NCBI GenBank assembly: GCA_002422505.1
Contig: DIVX01000002.1
Coordinates: 1 to 12,189 of the forward strand
Direction: 5' to 3'
Length of the DNA stretch: 12,189 nt
Source: Desulfovibrio sp. UBA6121
Lineage (GTDB): Bacteria > Desulfobacterota > Desulfovibrionia > Desulfovibrionales > Desulfovibrionaceae
The notes under the pieces were generated by a model, which was not told the origin of the DNA, ran no database searches, and saw only the letters and a list, made by a program, of their open reading frames with translations. Below, one piece after another: positions 1 through 5,451 of this stretch. Each line of letters opens with the position of its first letter. Position 1 is the stretch's first letter. The translations under genes were made by a program, and so were the position numbers.

Positions 1-913
1 TGATGATGGAAACATTGGCCGTCATGCCGGGCTTGAGCTTGAGCTCGGTGTTGTCCACGGCGACGATGACCGAGTAGGTGACCACGTTGGACACGGTGGT
101 GGCGGCGTTGCGCACCTGGGTGACCGTGCCGCTGAAGTGCTCCTCAGGGTAGGCGTCTACGCTGAAGGTGGCGTTGCCGCCCTCGTGCACCTTGCCGATG
201 TCCGATTCGTCCACCGTGGCGCTGATCTGCATCTTGGTCAGGTCCTGGGCGATGGTGAACAAGGTCGGGGTGGACATGCTGGCGGTCACGGTCTGGCCCA
301 CCTCAACCACGCGGGAAATGACGATGCCGTCCACCGGGGAAATGATGGTGGTGTAGTCGAGGTTGGTCTTGGCCTGGTCGTATGCGCCCTTGGCCTGGGC
401 CACGCTGCCCGCCGCCGCGCCCACCGCCGCCCGGGCCGAGGCCGCCGCCGTGGCGTAGGTGTCGTAGTCGCTCACGGAAACGGAGCCGTCCTTGACCAGG
501 TTCTGGTAGCGCTTGAGGGTGCGCTCGGCGTCCACCAGGGTCACCTTGGCCTTGTCCAGGTTGGCCTGGGCGTTCAGGTAGCTGCCCCGGCTCTGCTCCA
601 CCAGGGCGCGGTAGCTGGCCGGGTCTATCTGGGCGATGACCTGGCCCTTTTTGACCAGGGAGTTGTAGTCGGCAAAGAGTTCTTTGATGATGCCCGACAC
701 CGGCGTGCCCACGGTGACCGTGACCACGGGATTGATGGTGCCCGAGGACGTGACCGTGGCCGCGATGTCGCCACGCTCCGCCCTGGAGGTGCGGTAGGAG
801 GTTTCGACCTTGGAGCCGCGCAACTGTTGCCAGCCCACGCCGATTCCCAAAAGCAGGATACAGCCCAGCAGGACCAGGCGCTTTTTTCCTGTAAAAAACT
901 GCTTGAAGTTCAA
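1..913 (-). CDS. MacA/HlyD-type periplasmic adaptor subunit of an efflux pump (3' end outside window)
   Basis: The first 304 residues are visible; the C-terminus lies beyond the left edge. The start is a TTG at 913, chosen because AGGAG lies six bases upstream and the next residues (NFKQFFTGKKRL) lead straight into a membrane anchor at about residues 12-28. Then come a biotinyl-lipoyl half (about 50-100, with SGTINPVVTVTVG and VSGIIKELFADYNSLVKKGQ), an Ala/Gln/Lys-rich coiled-coil hairpin (about 100-190), the second lipoyl half (TIISPVDGIVISRVVEVGQTV, 189-209) and a beta-barrel segment ending at KPGMTANVSII. This order is typical of adaptors that join an inner-membrane pump to a TolC-like outer-membrane channel. 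The MacA branch, which works with a MacB-type ABC transporter, fits best, but the pump gene would lie outside the window. Substrate unknown. An RND adaptor is the alternative. Confidence 0.9.
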   Translation of the reverse strand, partial: MNFKQFFTGKKRLVLLGCILLLGIGVGWQQLRGSKVETSYRTSRAERGDIAATVTSSGTINPVVTVTVGTPVSGIIKELFADYNSLVKKGQVIAQIDPASYRALVEQSRGSYLNAQANLDKAKVTLVDAERTLKRYQNLVKDGSVSVSDYDTYATAAASARAAVGAAAGSVAQAKGAYDQAKTNLDYTTIISPVDGIVISRVVEVGQTVTASMSTPTLFTIAQDLTKMQISATVDESDIGKVHEGGNATFSVDAYPEEHFSGTVTQVRNAATTVSNVVTYSVIVAVDNTELKLKPGMTANVSII

Positions 914-1028
914 AGGGTTCTCCTGGCTGCTCGCCCGCCGAATTTGGTTTAGGTCGGGCGGCTTGGCGATGGTGTGGCCCGGAGCGCGGCCGCGTTGTCG
1001 CGTGTCTTTTATTGCGCGTGCCGTCGTT

Positions 1029-1042
1029 CAAACGCTTGTTTG
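1029..1042. promoter_or_regulatory. Inverted repeat CAAAC-GCTT-GTTTG, candidate operator
   Basis: This is a perfect 5-bp inverted repeat with a 4-base spacer, 116 bp upstream of the adaptor start. Its shape resembles operators used by TetR/AcrR-type repressors of efflux pumps, where CAAAC/GTTTG half-sites are common. The match is seen in the sequence; the link to a TetR regulator is inference, since no regulator gene lies in the window. Confidence 0.35.
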
Positions 1043-1077
1043 CGAGTTCCGTGCCAGTTTGAAAGACGAGCATCTGC

Positions 1078-1099
1078 GCCATTTGGTTACGAAAATGGC
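1078..1099. promoter_or_regulatory. Inverted repeat GCCATTT-(8)-AAATGGC, candidate operator
   Basis: Two perfect 7-bp arms (1078-1084 and 1093-1099) are separated by eight bases. The 22-bp span and symmetry suit a dimeric regulator. It lies between the divergent adaptor and chrA genes, 127 bp upstream of the chrA start, and could serve either. As RNA it would form only a modest hairpin, and no T-run follows, so a terminator is unlikely. Confidence 0.35.
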
Positions 1100-1118
1100 C
1101 CCATGATGTGCAACTGTA

Positions 1119-1134
1119 TGCACAAGATTGTGCA
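1119..1134. promoter_or_regulatory. Palindrome TGCACAA-GA-TTGTGCA, candidate operator of chrA
   Basis: Perfect 7-bp arms with a 2-base centre give a 16-bp palindrome, 92 bp before the chrA start. A related partial copy (TGTGCAAC) lies just upstream at 1107. A 16-bp palindrome this regular is unlikely by chance in about 300 bp and suggests a dimeric DNA-binding protein. The regulator is unknown. Confidence 0.4.
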
Positions 1135-1225
1135 GCTTTGCGCTCTGGGAGAAGGCACGTTTGCGCAGGAGCAAAGCACTGTTGAACCCTCGACACCGGG
1201 CGTCAAAATTGCCACAAGGGTTTCC

Positions 1226-2509
1226 ATGAGCACCACACCAAGCTTCCGCGAGTTTTTCCGCTACTGGCTGCGTCTGGGCTTCGTCAACTTTGGCGGGCCC
1301 GCCGGGCAAATCGCCATGCTGCACAATGATTTGGTGGCCACGCGCGGCTGGGTTGAGGAGAAGGTGTTTTTACGCGCGCTGAACTTCTGCATGGTGCTGC
1401 CCGGCCCGGAGGCGCATCAGCTGGCCGTGTATTTGGGCTGGCGGCTCTTTGGCTGCCGGGGCGGAGTGGTGGCGGGGCTCTTTTTCTTGCTGCCCGCCGT
1501 ATTTTTGCTGTTGTTTTTGAGCTGGCTTGCCGCAGCCCACGGAGATGTTCCCCTGGTGGCGGGCGTGTTCCGGGGCATAGCCGGGGCGGTGGTGGCCATT
1601 GTGGCCCAGGCCCTGTGGCGCATAGGCAAAAAATCCCTGGGGCACCCGGTGTTTTACGGCTTTGCCGCCGCCAGCTTCCTCATGGGCTATGCGCTGCGGC
1701 TCAAGTTTCCGGGCATTGTGGTGGCGGCGGGGCTCATGGGCCTGTGGCTGGGCTCTGTGCGGCCAGACCTGTTCTGCCCTGGCGGCGCGTGCGAGGATGC
1801 AGAACCGCCCGCGCATTTTCAGGTCGGCTCGCCCTGGCGGCGCGTGGGGCGCCTGGCGTTGATTTTCGCGGGCATCTGGCTGGCCGTGGCCCTGCCGCTG
1901 AACCTGCTGGCCGAGCCGGGCTCGCTGCTGCCCAAGCTGTTGACCTTTTACACCCGCGCCAGCTTTGTGACCTTTGGCGGGGCCTACGCCGTGCTGGCCT
2001 ACGTGTCGGACATGTCGCTGCGGCTGGGCTGGCTGACGCAGGAGCAGCTGGTACTGGGCCTGGGCCTGGCTGAAACCACGCCGGGCCCGCTGATCATGGT
2101 GACGCAGTACACGGGCTTTTTGACCGCCTGGAATCACCCCGGCGCGCTTGCGCCGCTGACTGCGGGCATTGTGGGCGGCCTGCTGGCCACCTTCGGCATG
2201 TTTTTGCCCAGCTTCTTTTTGGTCTTTGCGGGCGCGCCGCACATAGAGGCCATTGCCGCCCACCCCAGGGTGCGGGCAGCGCTCACGGGCATCAGCGCCG
2301 CCATCGTGGGCGTTATTTTGAAGCTTGGCGTGCTGTTCGCCACGGCCAGCTTCTGGCCCGGCGGCTTTGGCGCGGGGGCGGATCTTTTCGTGGTGGGGCT
2401 GGCCGTGCTGAGTGGTTTGGCCCTGTGGCGCTGGAATTTGGGCGCGCATGTGCTGGTGCTGGCCTGCGGCCTTGCGGGCGCGGTCTGGACGCTGCTGCTC
2501 CCGCTCTGA
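1226..2509 (+). CDS. chrA: ChrA-family chromate transporter, long two-domain form
   Basis: The 427-residue integral membrane protein has the two homologous halves of long-chain chromate (CHR) transporters. The N-half carries GFVNFGGPAGQIAML (18-32) and MVLPGPEAHQLAVYLGW (56-72). The C-half repeats this as FVTFGGAYAVLAYV (247-260) and AETTPGPLIMVTQYTGF (282-298). The family exports chromate from the cytoplasm, using the membrane potential or proton gradient; some members may handle other oxyanions such as sulfate. A short soluble linker with CPGGAC (184-189) joins the halves. The ATG at 1226 was chosen because AAGGG lies five bases upstream and the family sequence begins right after it; the frame is open further upstream but reads as non-coding. 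No chrB or other chr gene is adjacent. In a sulfate reducer a role in oxyanion efflux is plausible, but the substrate is inferred from family only. Confidence 0.93.
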   Translation: MSTTPSFREFFRYWLRLGFVNFGGPAGQIAMLHNDLVATRGWVEEKVFLRALNFCMVLPGPEAHQLAVYLGWRLFGCRGGVVAGLFFLLPAVFLLLFLSWLAAAHGDVPLVAGVFRGIAGAVVAIVAQALWRIGKKSLGHPVFYGFAAASFLMGYALRLKFPGIVVAAGLMGLWLGSVRPDLFCPGGACEDAEPPAHFQVGSPWRRVGRLALIFAGIWLAVALPLNLLAEPGSLLPKLLTFYTRASFVTFGGAYAVLAYVSDMSLRLGWLTQEQLVLGLGLAETTPGPLIMVTQYTGFLTAWNHPGALAPLTAGIVGGLLATFGMFLPSFFLVFAGAPHIEAIAAHPRVRAALTGISAAIVGVILKLGVLFATASFWPGGFGAGADLFVVGLAVLSGLALWRWNLGAHVLVLACGLAGAVWTLLLPL

Positions 2510-2568
2510 CGGGAGAAGCGTATTCGAGCAGTCATAAGCGTCTGCTTCGGGTTCGCGCAAGCCCGGCT

Positions 2569-2599
2569 GGCAGCAGGAAAACCGGGGGAGCCTCCTGCC
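2569..2599 (+). terminator. Weak hairpin downstream of chrA, possible terminator
   Basis: Arms GGCAGCAGG (2569-2577) and CCTCCTGCC (2591-2599) pair with one central mismatch around a 13-base loop, 60 bases after the chrA stop. No T-run follows, so intrinsic termination would be weak or Rho-assisted. Otherwise the 223 bp between chrA and the next gene show nothing recognisable. Confidence 0.2.
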
Positions 2600-2732
2600 G
2601 GGCCGGAGCGCCTCCCCGTTCGCCGGACGCCCCAGTGTGTCGGCTGTCCCGGCGCGCCGGAGAGCGCAGGGGAAAGACCGGGGACCCGGCAGCAGAGCGC
2701 GCTTTGCCCGCCTCGCGCAGCCTTCTGCCTGC

Positions 2733-2915
2733 TTAATCGCGCCTGCCGTCCACCTCTTTGGCCACGCCCTTGAAAGGCGCACCGTCCTGCTTCTGGTCCA
2801 TGAAACGCCCTGTCTGCGCATCGCGCTTGGTCCAATTGCCGCTCTGCGGATTCTGGCTTTGGGTCCGGTCGCAAACCGTGCCTTTTCTGTAGTTATCACC
2901 AGTGTTTTTGGCCAT
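2733..2915 (-). CDS. Conserved small hydrophilic protein, 60 aa, function unknown
   Basis: A 60-residue soluble protein starting MAKNTGDNYRKG and ending KGVAKEVDGRRD. It is rich in Asn, Gln, Lys, Arg and Gly, with no membrane segment, and looks largely unstructured. From memory, similar short proteins with the pattern of an N-terminal MAKN..YRKG, a central GNW.KRD..TGRFMD and a C-terminal KQDG.PFKGV are widespread in bacteria as uncharacterised proteins, so I regard it as a real conserved gene. The ATG has AAGGAG eight bases upstream, and a promoter candidate lies 29-57 bp further up. It is transcribed alone, convergent with chrA and divergent from the rhodanese gene. No function should be assigned. 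Confidence 0.8.
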   Translation of the reverse strand: MAKNTGDNYRKGTVCDRTQSQNPQSGNWTKRDAQTGRFMDQKQDGAPFKGVAKEVDGRRD

Positions 2916-2943
2916 TGCTAGACTCCTTTAAGATATTTTCTGG

Positions 2944-2972
2944 ATACGTAATGCGTAGGTGGCGGGAGTCAA
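2944..2972 (-). promoter_or_regulatory. Promoter candidate for the 60-aa protein gene
   Basis: On the minus strand TTGACT (2972-2967) is followed after 17 bases by ACGTAT, or after 16 by TACGTA. The -35 is near consensus and the -10 is poor. The start of transcription would fall about 20 bases upstream of the AAGGAG ribosome site. Assigned by eye. Confidence 0.35.
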
Positions 2973-2997
2973 GGACAAGGGGCGAAAAAGCACAAAC

Positions 2998-3025
2998 AAG
3001 TCGTCCCAAATCGTCCGAAATCGTC
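2998..3025. repeat. Three direct repeats of GACGAYTT with 10-bp period
   Basis: Read on the minus strand, GACGATTT (3025-3018), GACGATTT (3015-3008) and GACGACTT (3005-2998) are spaced exactly 10 bp apart, close to one helical turn. The cluster ends 25 bp upstream of the -35 candidate of the 60-aa gene and lies about 170 bp upstream of the rhodanese start. Phased direct repeats placed like this are typical of activator sites for response-regulator-type proteins. The repeat is seen; the role is inference. Confidence 0.55.
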
Positions 3026-3128
3026 TGGTGGACGCCGCCTCGCTGAAACCTTGCGCGAAATTTCGCCCCTGCCATGCCCCAGGCGGGTATCAGCGTTCTG
3101 AAATTGCATTCCCGAACACCTTGGGCTA

Positions 3129-3153
3129 GGGTGCGCCCTGTTTGGGAGCACCC
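3129..3153 (+). other. Stem-loop upstream of the rhodanese gene
   Basis: GGGTGC (3129-3134) pairs with GCACCC (3148-3153), and inside it CCC pairs with GGG around a TGTTT loop. It lies 45 bases before the rhodanese ATG, so it would be in the 5' leader if transcription starts upstream, for example from a weak TTGCAT/TAGGGT pair just before it. It may be an mRNA leader structure or a DNA operator. Confidence 0.35.
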
Positions 3154-3197
3154 CTTCGCGTTGCACGAGGGCGGGTGGATAAACTGCGGAGAGACCA

Positions 3198-3734
3198 ATG
3201 CGTCACGCACCTCGAATCCTCGGACAGTCCCTGGGCATTCTCGCCCTTTCCGCCGCGCTGGCCTTCGGCGTCAACGCCGCGCGCACAGACGGCCTGCCCC
3301 TGGCCTATGCCGCCGCCAAAAGCGCCGTGCAGCTCGATGCCTCCGGCGGAGAGATCTCCGTCAAGGATGCGGCCCTGCTGCTGCTTACCGGCCGCGCCGT
3401 GGCGCTTGATGCGCGCTCGCAGCTGGAATACGAGATGGGCCACATCCAGGGGGCCCTTTGGCTGCCCCCGCGTGAGTTCGCCGCTCAGTTCCAGGACATC
3501 AAGCCCCTGCTGGCGGGCAAAGAGGCCGTCATTACCTACTGCGACGGCGAGCACTGCCCCTTGGGGCACAATTTGGCCCAGCACCTGCGTGGCGCGGGCG
3601 TCAAGAACGTCTTTGTGCTGAAGAACGGCTGGGCGCTCTGGCAGGCGGAAAAGCTGCCCGTGACCAAGGGCCCGGCCATGTCCAGCCTGCCCACCAAGGG
3701 CCAGGAGGGCATATGCAGGGACTGCGGCAAGTAG
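3198..3734 (+). CDS. Probable exported or membrane-anchored rhodanese-like sulfurtransferase
   Basis: The 178-residue protein begins with a basic-hydrophobic N-terminus (about residues 5-27, ILGQSLGILALSAALAFGV) that can serve as a signal peptide (possible cleavage after VNA) or an anchor. A single rhodanese domain follows (about 52-157): LDARSQLEYEMGHIQGALWL (70-89) is the substrate-site region, and VITYCDGEHCPLG (111-123) carries the catalytic Cys115. A second cysteine, Cys120, lies in the active-site loop, and the C-terminus ends in a CxxC (GICRDCGK). Rhodaneses move sulfane sulfur through a Cys persulfide; two loop cysteines would also allow disulfide chemistry. The ATG at 3198 has a GGAGA ribosome site. 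The gene overlaps the next one by 22 bases, so the two are almost surely co-translated and probably act together in the envelope on thiol or sulfur redox. Substrate unknown. Confidence 0.87.
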   Translation: MRHAPRILGQSLGILALSAALAFGVNAARTDGLPLAYAAAKSAVQLDASGGEISVKDAALLLLTGRAVALDARSQLEYEMGHIQGALWLPPREFAAQFQDIKPLLAGKEAVITYCDGEHCPLGHNLAQHLRGAGVKNVFVLKNGWALWQAEKLPVTKGPAMSSLPTKGQEGICRDCGK

Positions 3735-4195
3735 AGCGCCAGCCTGCCCGGCAGGAAGGTTCTGCTCCCTGGGAGTCCCTGGCTTGGCTGCTGCGCTTGC
3801 TGGTGGGCTGCATGCTCATCTACGCCAGCGCGGACAAGATTCTGCATCCGCAGGACTTTGCCAGCATAGTAAAGGATTACCGCCTGTTGCCGGAGGTGCT
3901 GCTGCACCCCGTGGCCATTTGGCTGCCCTGGTTCGAGCTGCTGCTCGGCGTGTGCCTGTACACCGGCTTTTGGCGCCACGGCGCGCTGTTTCTGGCCACG
4001 GCGCTGCTCGGCGCATTCTGGCTGGCGCTCATCGTCAACTATTTTCGCGGCATCGATGTCGGCTGCGGCTGCTTCACGTCCACGCCGGGCGAGGCCTCGC
4101 CCATGTTGTGGTACATTGGCCGCGACGCCCTGCTGCTGACCCTGCCCCTGGCCGCCTGGGAGGCGGGCCGCCGGGCGGAGGCCCAGCAGGCCTGA
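3713..4195 (+). CDS. MauE/DoxX-family redox-associated membrane protein
   Basis: A 160-residue protein with four predicted membrane segments (about 23-40, 62-84, 88-110 and 131-150). The third segment is followed by GIDVGCGCF (113-121), the CGC motif (Cys118, Cys120) typical of MauE/DoxX-related proteins that associate with thiol-disulfide partners. MauE itself is needed for maturation of methylamine dehydrogenase, but many family members sit beside rhodanese or thioredoxin-like genes, as here. The ATG at 3713 lies inside the rhodanese gene, with AGGAGG four bases upstream. The first 20 residues are polar and cytoplasmic-looking. I infer that the CGC pair exchanges electrons or sulfur with the rhodanese; the direction and the electron partner are unknown. 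Confidence 0.82.
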   Translation: MQGLRQVERQPARQEGSAPWESLAWLLRLLVGCMLIYASADKILHPQDFASIVKDYRLLPEVLLHPVAIWLPWFELLLGVCLYTGFWRHGALFLATALLGAFWLALIVNYFRGIDVGCGCFTSTPGEASPMLWYIGRDALLLTLPLAAWEAGRRAEAQQA

Positions 4196-4249
4196 CCAGC
4201 CCGCCCCGCCCCGCCACAGTCTCCCCCGGTCGTATCCGCCACCACGCAG

Positions 4250-4285
4250 AACGCCCCGGCAGTCGCAGGACCGCCGGGGCGTTTT
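4250..4285 (+). terminator. Strong intrinsic terminator of the rhodanese-MauE operon
   Basis: A perfect 11-bp stem, AACGCCCCGGC (4250-4260) with GCCGGGGCGTT (4273-4283), has a 12-base loop and runs into TTTT. It lies 54 bases after the stop of the MauE-like gene and 24 bases from the convergent TerC stop, so it can also limit read-through from the other side. Confidence 0.85.
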
Positions 4286-4308
4286 GGTGTGCGCGTGGGG
4301 CGCGGGGG

Positions 4309-5316
4309 TTACTTTTTGCCCAGGGGCTTGGTGTCGGTGTCCTTCACCGGGCTGCCGGGCACCCAGCCGCGCAGAGCGTCCTGGGCCGCCTCCTGGGGCG
4401 GCAGGCCGCGCGTGCGCAGAATCGACAGCCATACCGACCCGCCGATGATGGCGGCGGTGGCCAAAAGCGCCCACTCGGTTTCGATCACCGGGCCAAGGGC
4501 CGCGTTGATGACCATTTTGACGCCTATGACCACCAGCACCACGGACAGGCCGTACTTGAGGTAGTGGAAGCGGTGGATGATGCCCGCCAGGGCGAAGAAC
4601 AGGGCCCGCAGGCCCAGAATGGCGAAGACGTTGGAGGTGTAGACCAGGAACGGGTCCTTGGTGATGGCGAAGATGGCCGGGATGGAGTCCAGGGCGAAGA
4701 CCACGTCGGAAAACTCCACCAGCACCAGTACGATCAAGAGCGGGGTGATGTAGCGCACGCCGTTTTTGACCAGGGCGAAACGCTCTCCCTCGTAGCCTTC
4801 GGTGACGCGGAAGTGCTTGCGCATGAACTGCGTCACCCGGTTGCCGCTCATGTCCGGCACGTCGTTTATGGTCATGAGCATCTTGATGCCCGTGAGGATG
4901 AGGAACGCGCCGAACACGTAAATGACCCAGTGGAAGGCCGAAATGACCGCCGCGCCAGCCAAAATGAGCGCCGCGCGCATGACGAGCGCGCCCAGCACGC
5001 CCCAAAACAGCACCGTGTGCTGCGCCTTCTTGGGCACCTGGAAGTGGGTGAAGATGAGCACGAACACGAAGATGTTGTCGATGCTCAGGCTTTTTTCGAT
5101 GAGATAGCCGGTGAGGAACTCGAAGCCCGCCTGCCGTCCCTCGAAGTGGAAGATGATTCCGGAAAAGCCAAGCGCCAGCAGAAAGTAGCCGAAGCTGAGC
5201 CACAGGGATTCCTTGACGCCCACCTCGCGGTGGTTCTTGTGCAAAACGCCAAGGTCGAAGGCGAGCAGGACGAGGACCAGCAGGTTGAAGCCGATCCAGT
5301 GCCACAGGGTTGTCAT
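4309..5316 (-). CDS. TerC/Alx-family integral membrane protein (probable metal ion exporter)
   Basis: A 335-residue membrane protein with about eight to nine hydrophobic segments. Family hallmarks are SLSIDNIFVFVLIF (76-89), with the acidic pair in the first core helix, and LVEFSDVVFALDSIPAIFAI (199-218), with the matching acidic residues (E201, D204, D210) in the second; the segment KDPFLVYTSNVFAILGLRAL (220-239) follows. Length and arrangement match the Alx branch of TerC (about 320 residues). Alx/TerC proteins are linked to manganese export and to tellurite and pH stress phenotypes; Mn2+ is the likely substrate by family. The soluble C-tail is short and charged. Start at 5316: AAGGAGT lies seven bases upstream of MTTLWHW; an in-frame ATG further up lacks a ribosome site. 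It is divergent from the ClC gene. The predicted leader is only about 37 bases, so no yybP-ykoY manganese riboswitch fits. Confidence 0.92.
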   Translation of the reverse strand: MTTLWHWIGFNLLVLVLLAFDLGVLHKNHREVGVKESLWLSFGYFLLALGFSGIIFHFEGRQAGFEFLTGYLIEKSLSIDNIFVFVLIFTHFQVPKKAQHTVLFWGVLGALVMRAALILAGAAVISAFHWVIYVFGAFLILTGIKMLMTINDVPDMSGNRVTQFMRKHFRVTEGYEGERFALVKNGVRYITPLLIVLVLVEFSDVVFALDSIPAIFAITKDPFLVYTSNVFAILGLRALFFALAGIIHRFHYLKYGLSVVLVVIGVKMVINAALGPVIETEWALLATAAIIGGSVWLSILRTRGLPPQEAAQDALRGWVPGSPVKDTDTKPLGKK

Positions 5317-5359
5317 GCGTTGTACTCCTTGGACCTCCGTCAGGGGGTCGCAGTCTGCA

Positions 5360-5388
5360 TTCATATGCGCTGCGCCGATTCTGCGCAA
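5360..5388 (-). promoter_or_regulatory. Promoter candidate for the TerC-family gene
   Basis: On the minus strand TTGCGC (5388-5383) and TATGAA (5365-5360) are 17 bases apart. The -10 matches consensus at four of six positions and is followed by a T. Transcription would start near 5353, leaving a short leader with the AAGGAGT ribosome site. Assigned by eye. Confidence 0.4.
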
Positions 5389-5451
5389 GGGGGCCAAAGG
5401 GGGCGCGGCCATGGGCGTTGACTCCGCGCGGGCCGGAGCGTAGCCAGGGCC

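Larger units (their letters stand above)
914..1225. other. Divergent intergenic region between the efflux adaptor and chrA, rich in inverted repeats
   Basis: No gene is supported here. The chrA frame stays open upstream to about 974, but that stretch resembles no ChrA sequence and lacks a convincing ribosome site before its internal ATGs. The region holds three separate perfect inverted repeats (1029-1042, 1078-1099 and 1119-1134), listed on their own. I could not find a sigma70 promoter with good hexamers and spacing on either strand, so the transcription starts of the two flanking genes remain undefined. Confidence 0.6.

Noticed and set aside
974..1225. N-terminal extension of ChrA
   Set aside because: The frame is open, but the sequence does not resemble ChrA, covers three inverted repeats and lacks a good ribosome site; the ATG at 1226 has one.
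1370..2899. 509-codon minus-strand frame antisense to chrA
   Set aside because: Low-complexity, Arg/Gln/His/Ala-rich translation with no domain; chrA on the plus strand has clear duplicated family motifs.
5317..5451. yybP-ykoY manganese riboswitch upstream of the TerC-family gene
   Set aside because: Such riboswitches often precede Alx/TerC genes, but the best promoter leaves only about 37 bases of leader and I see no matching helices.
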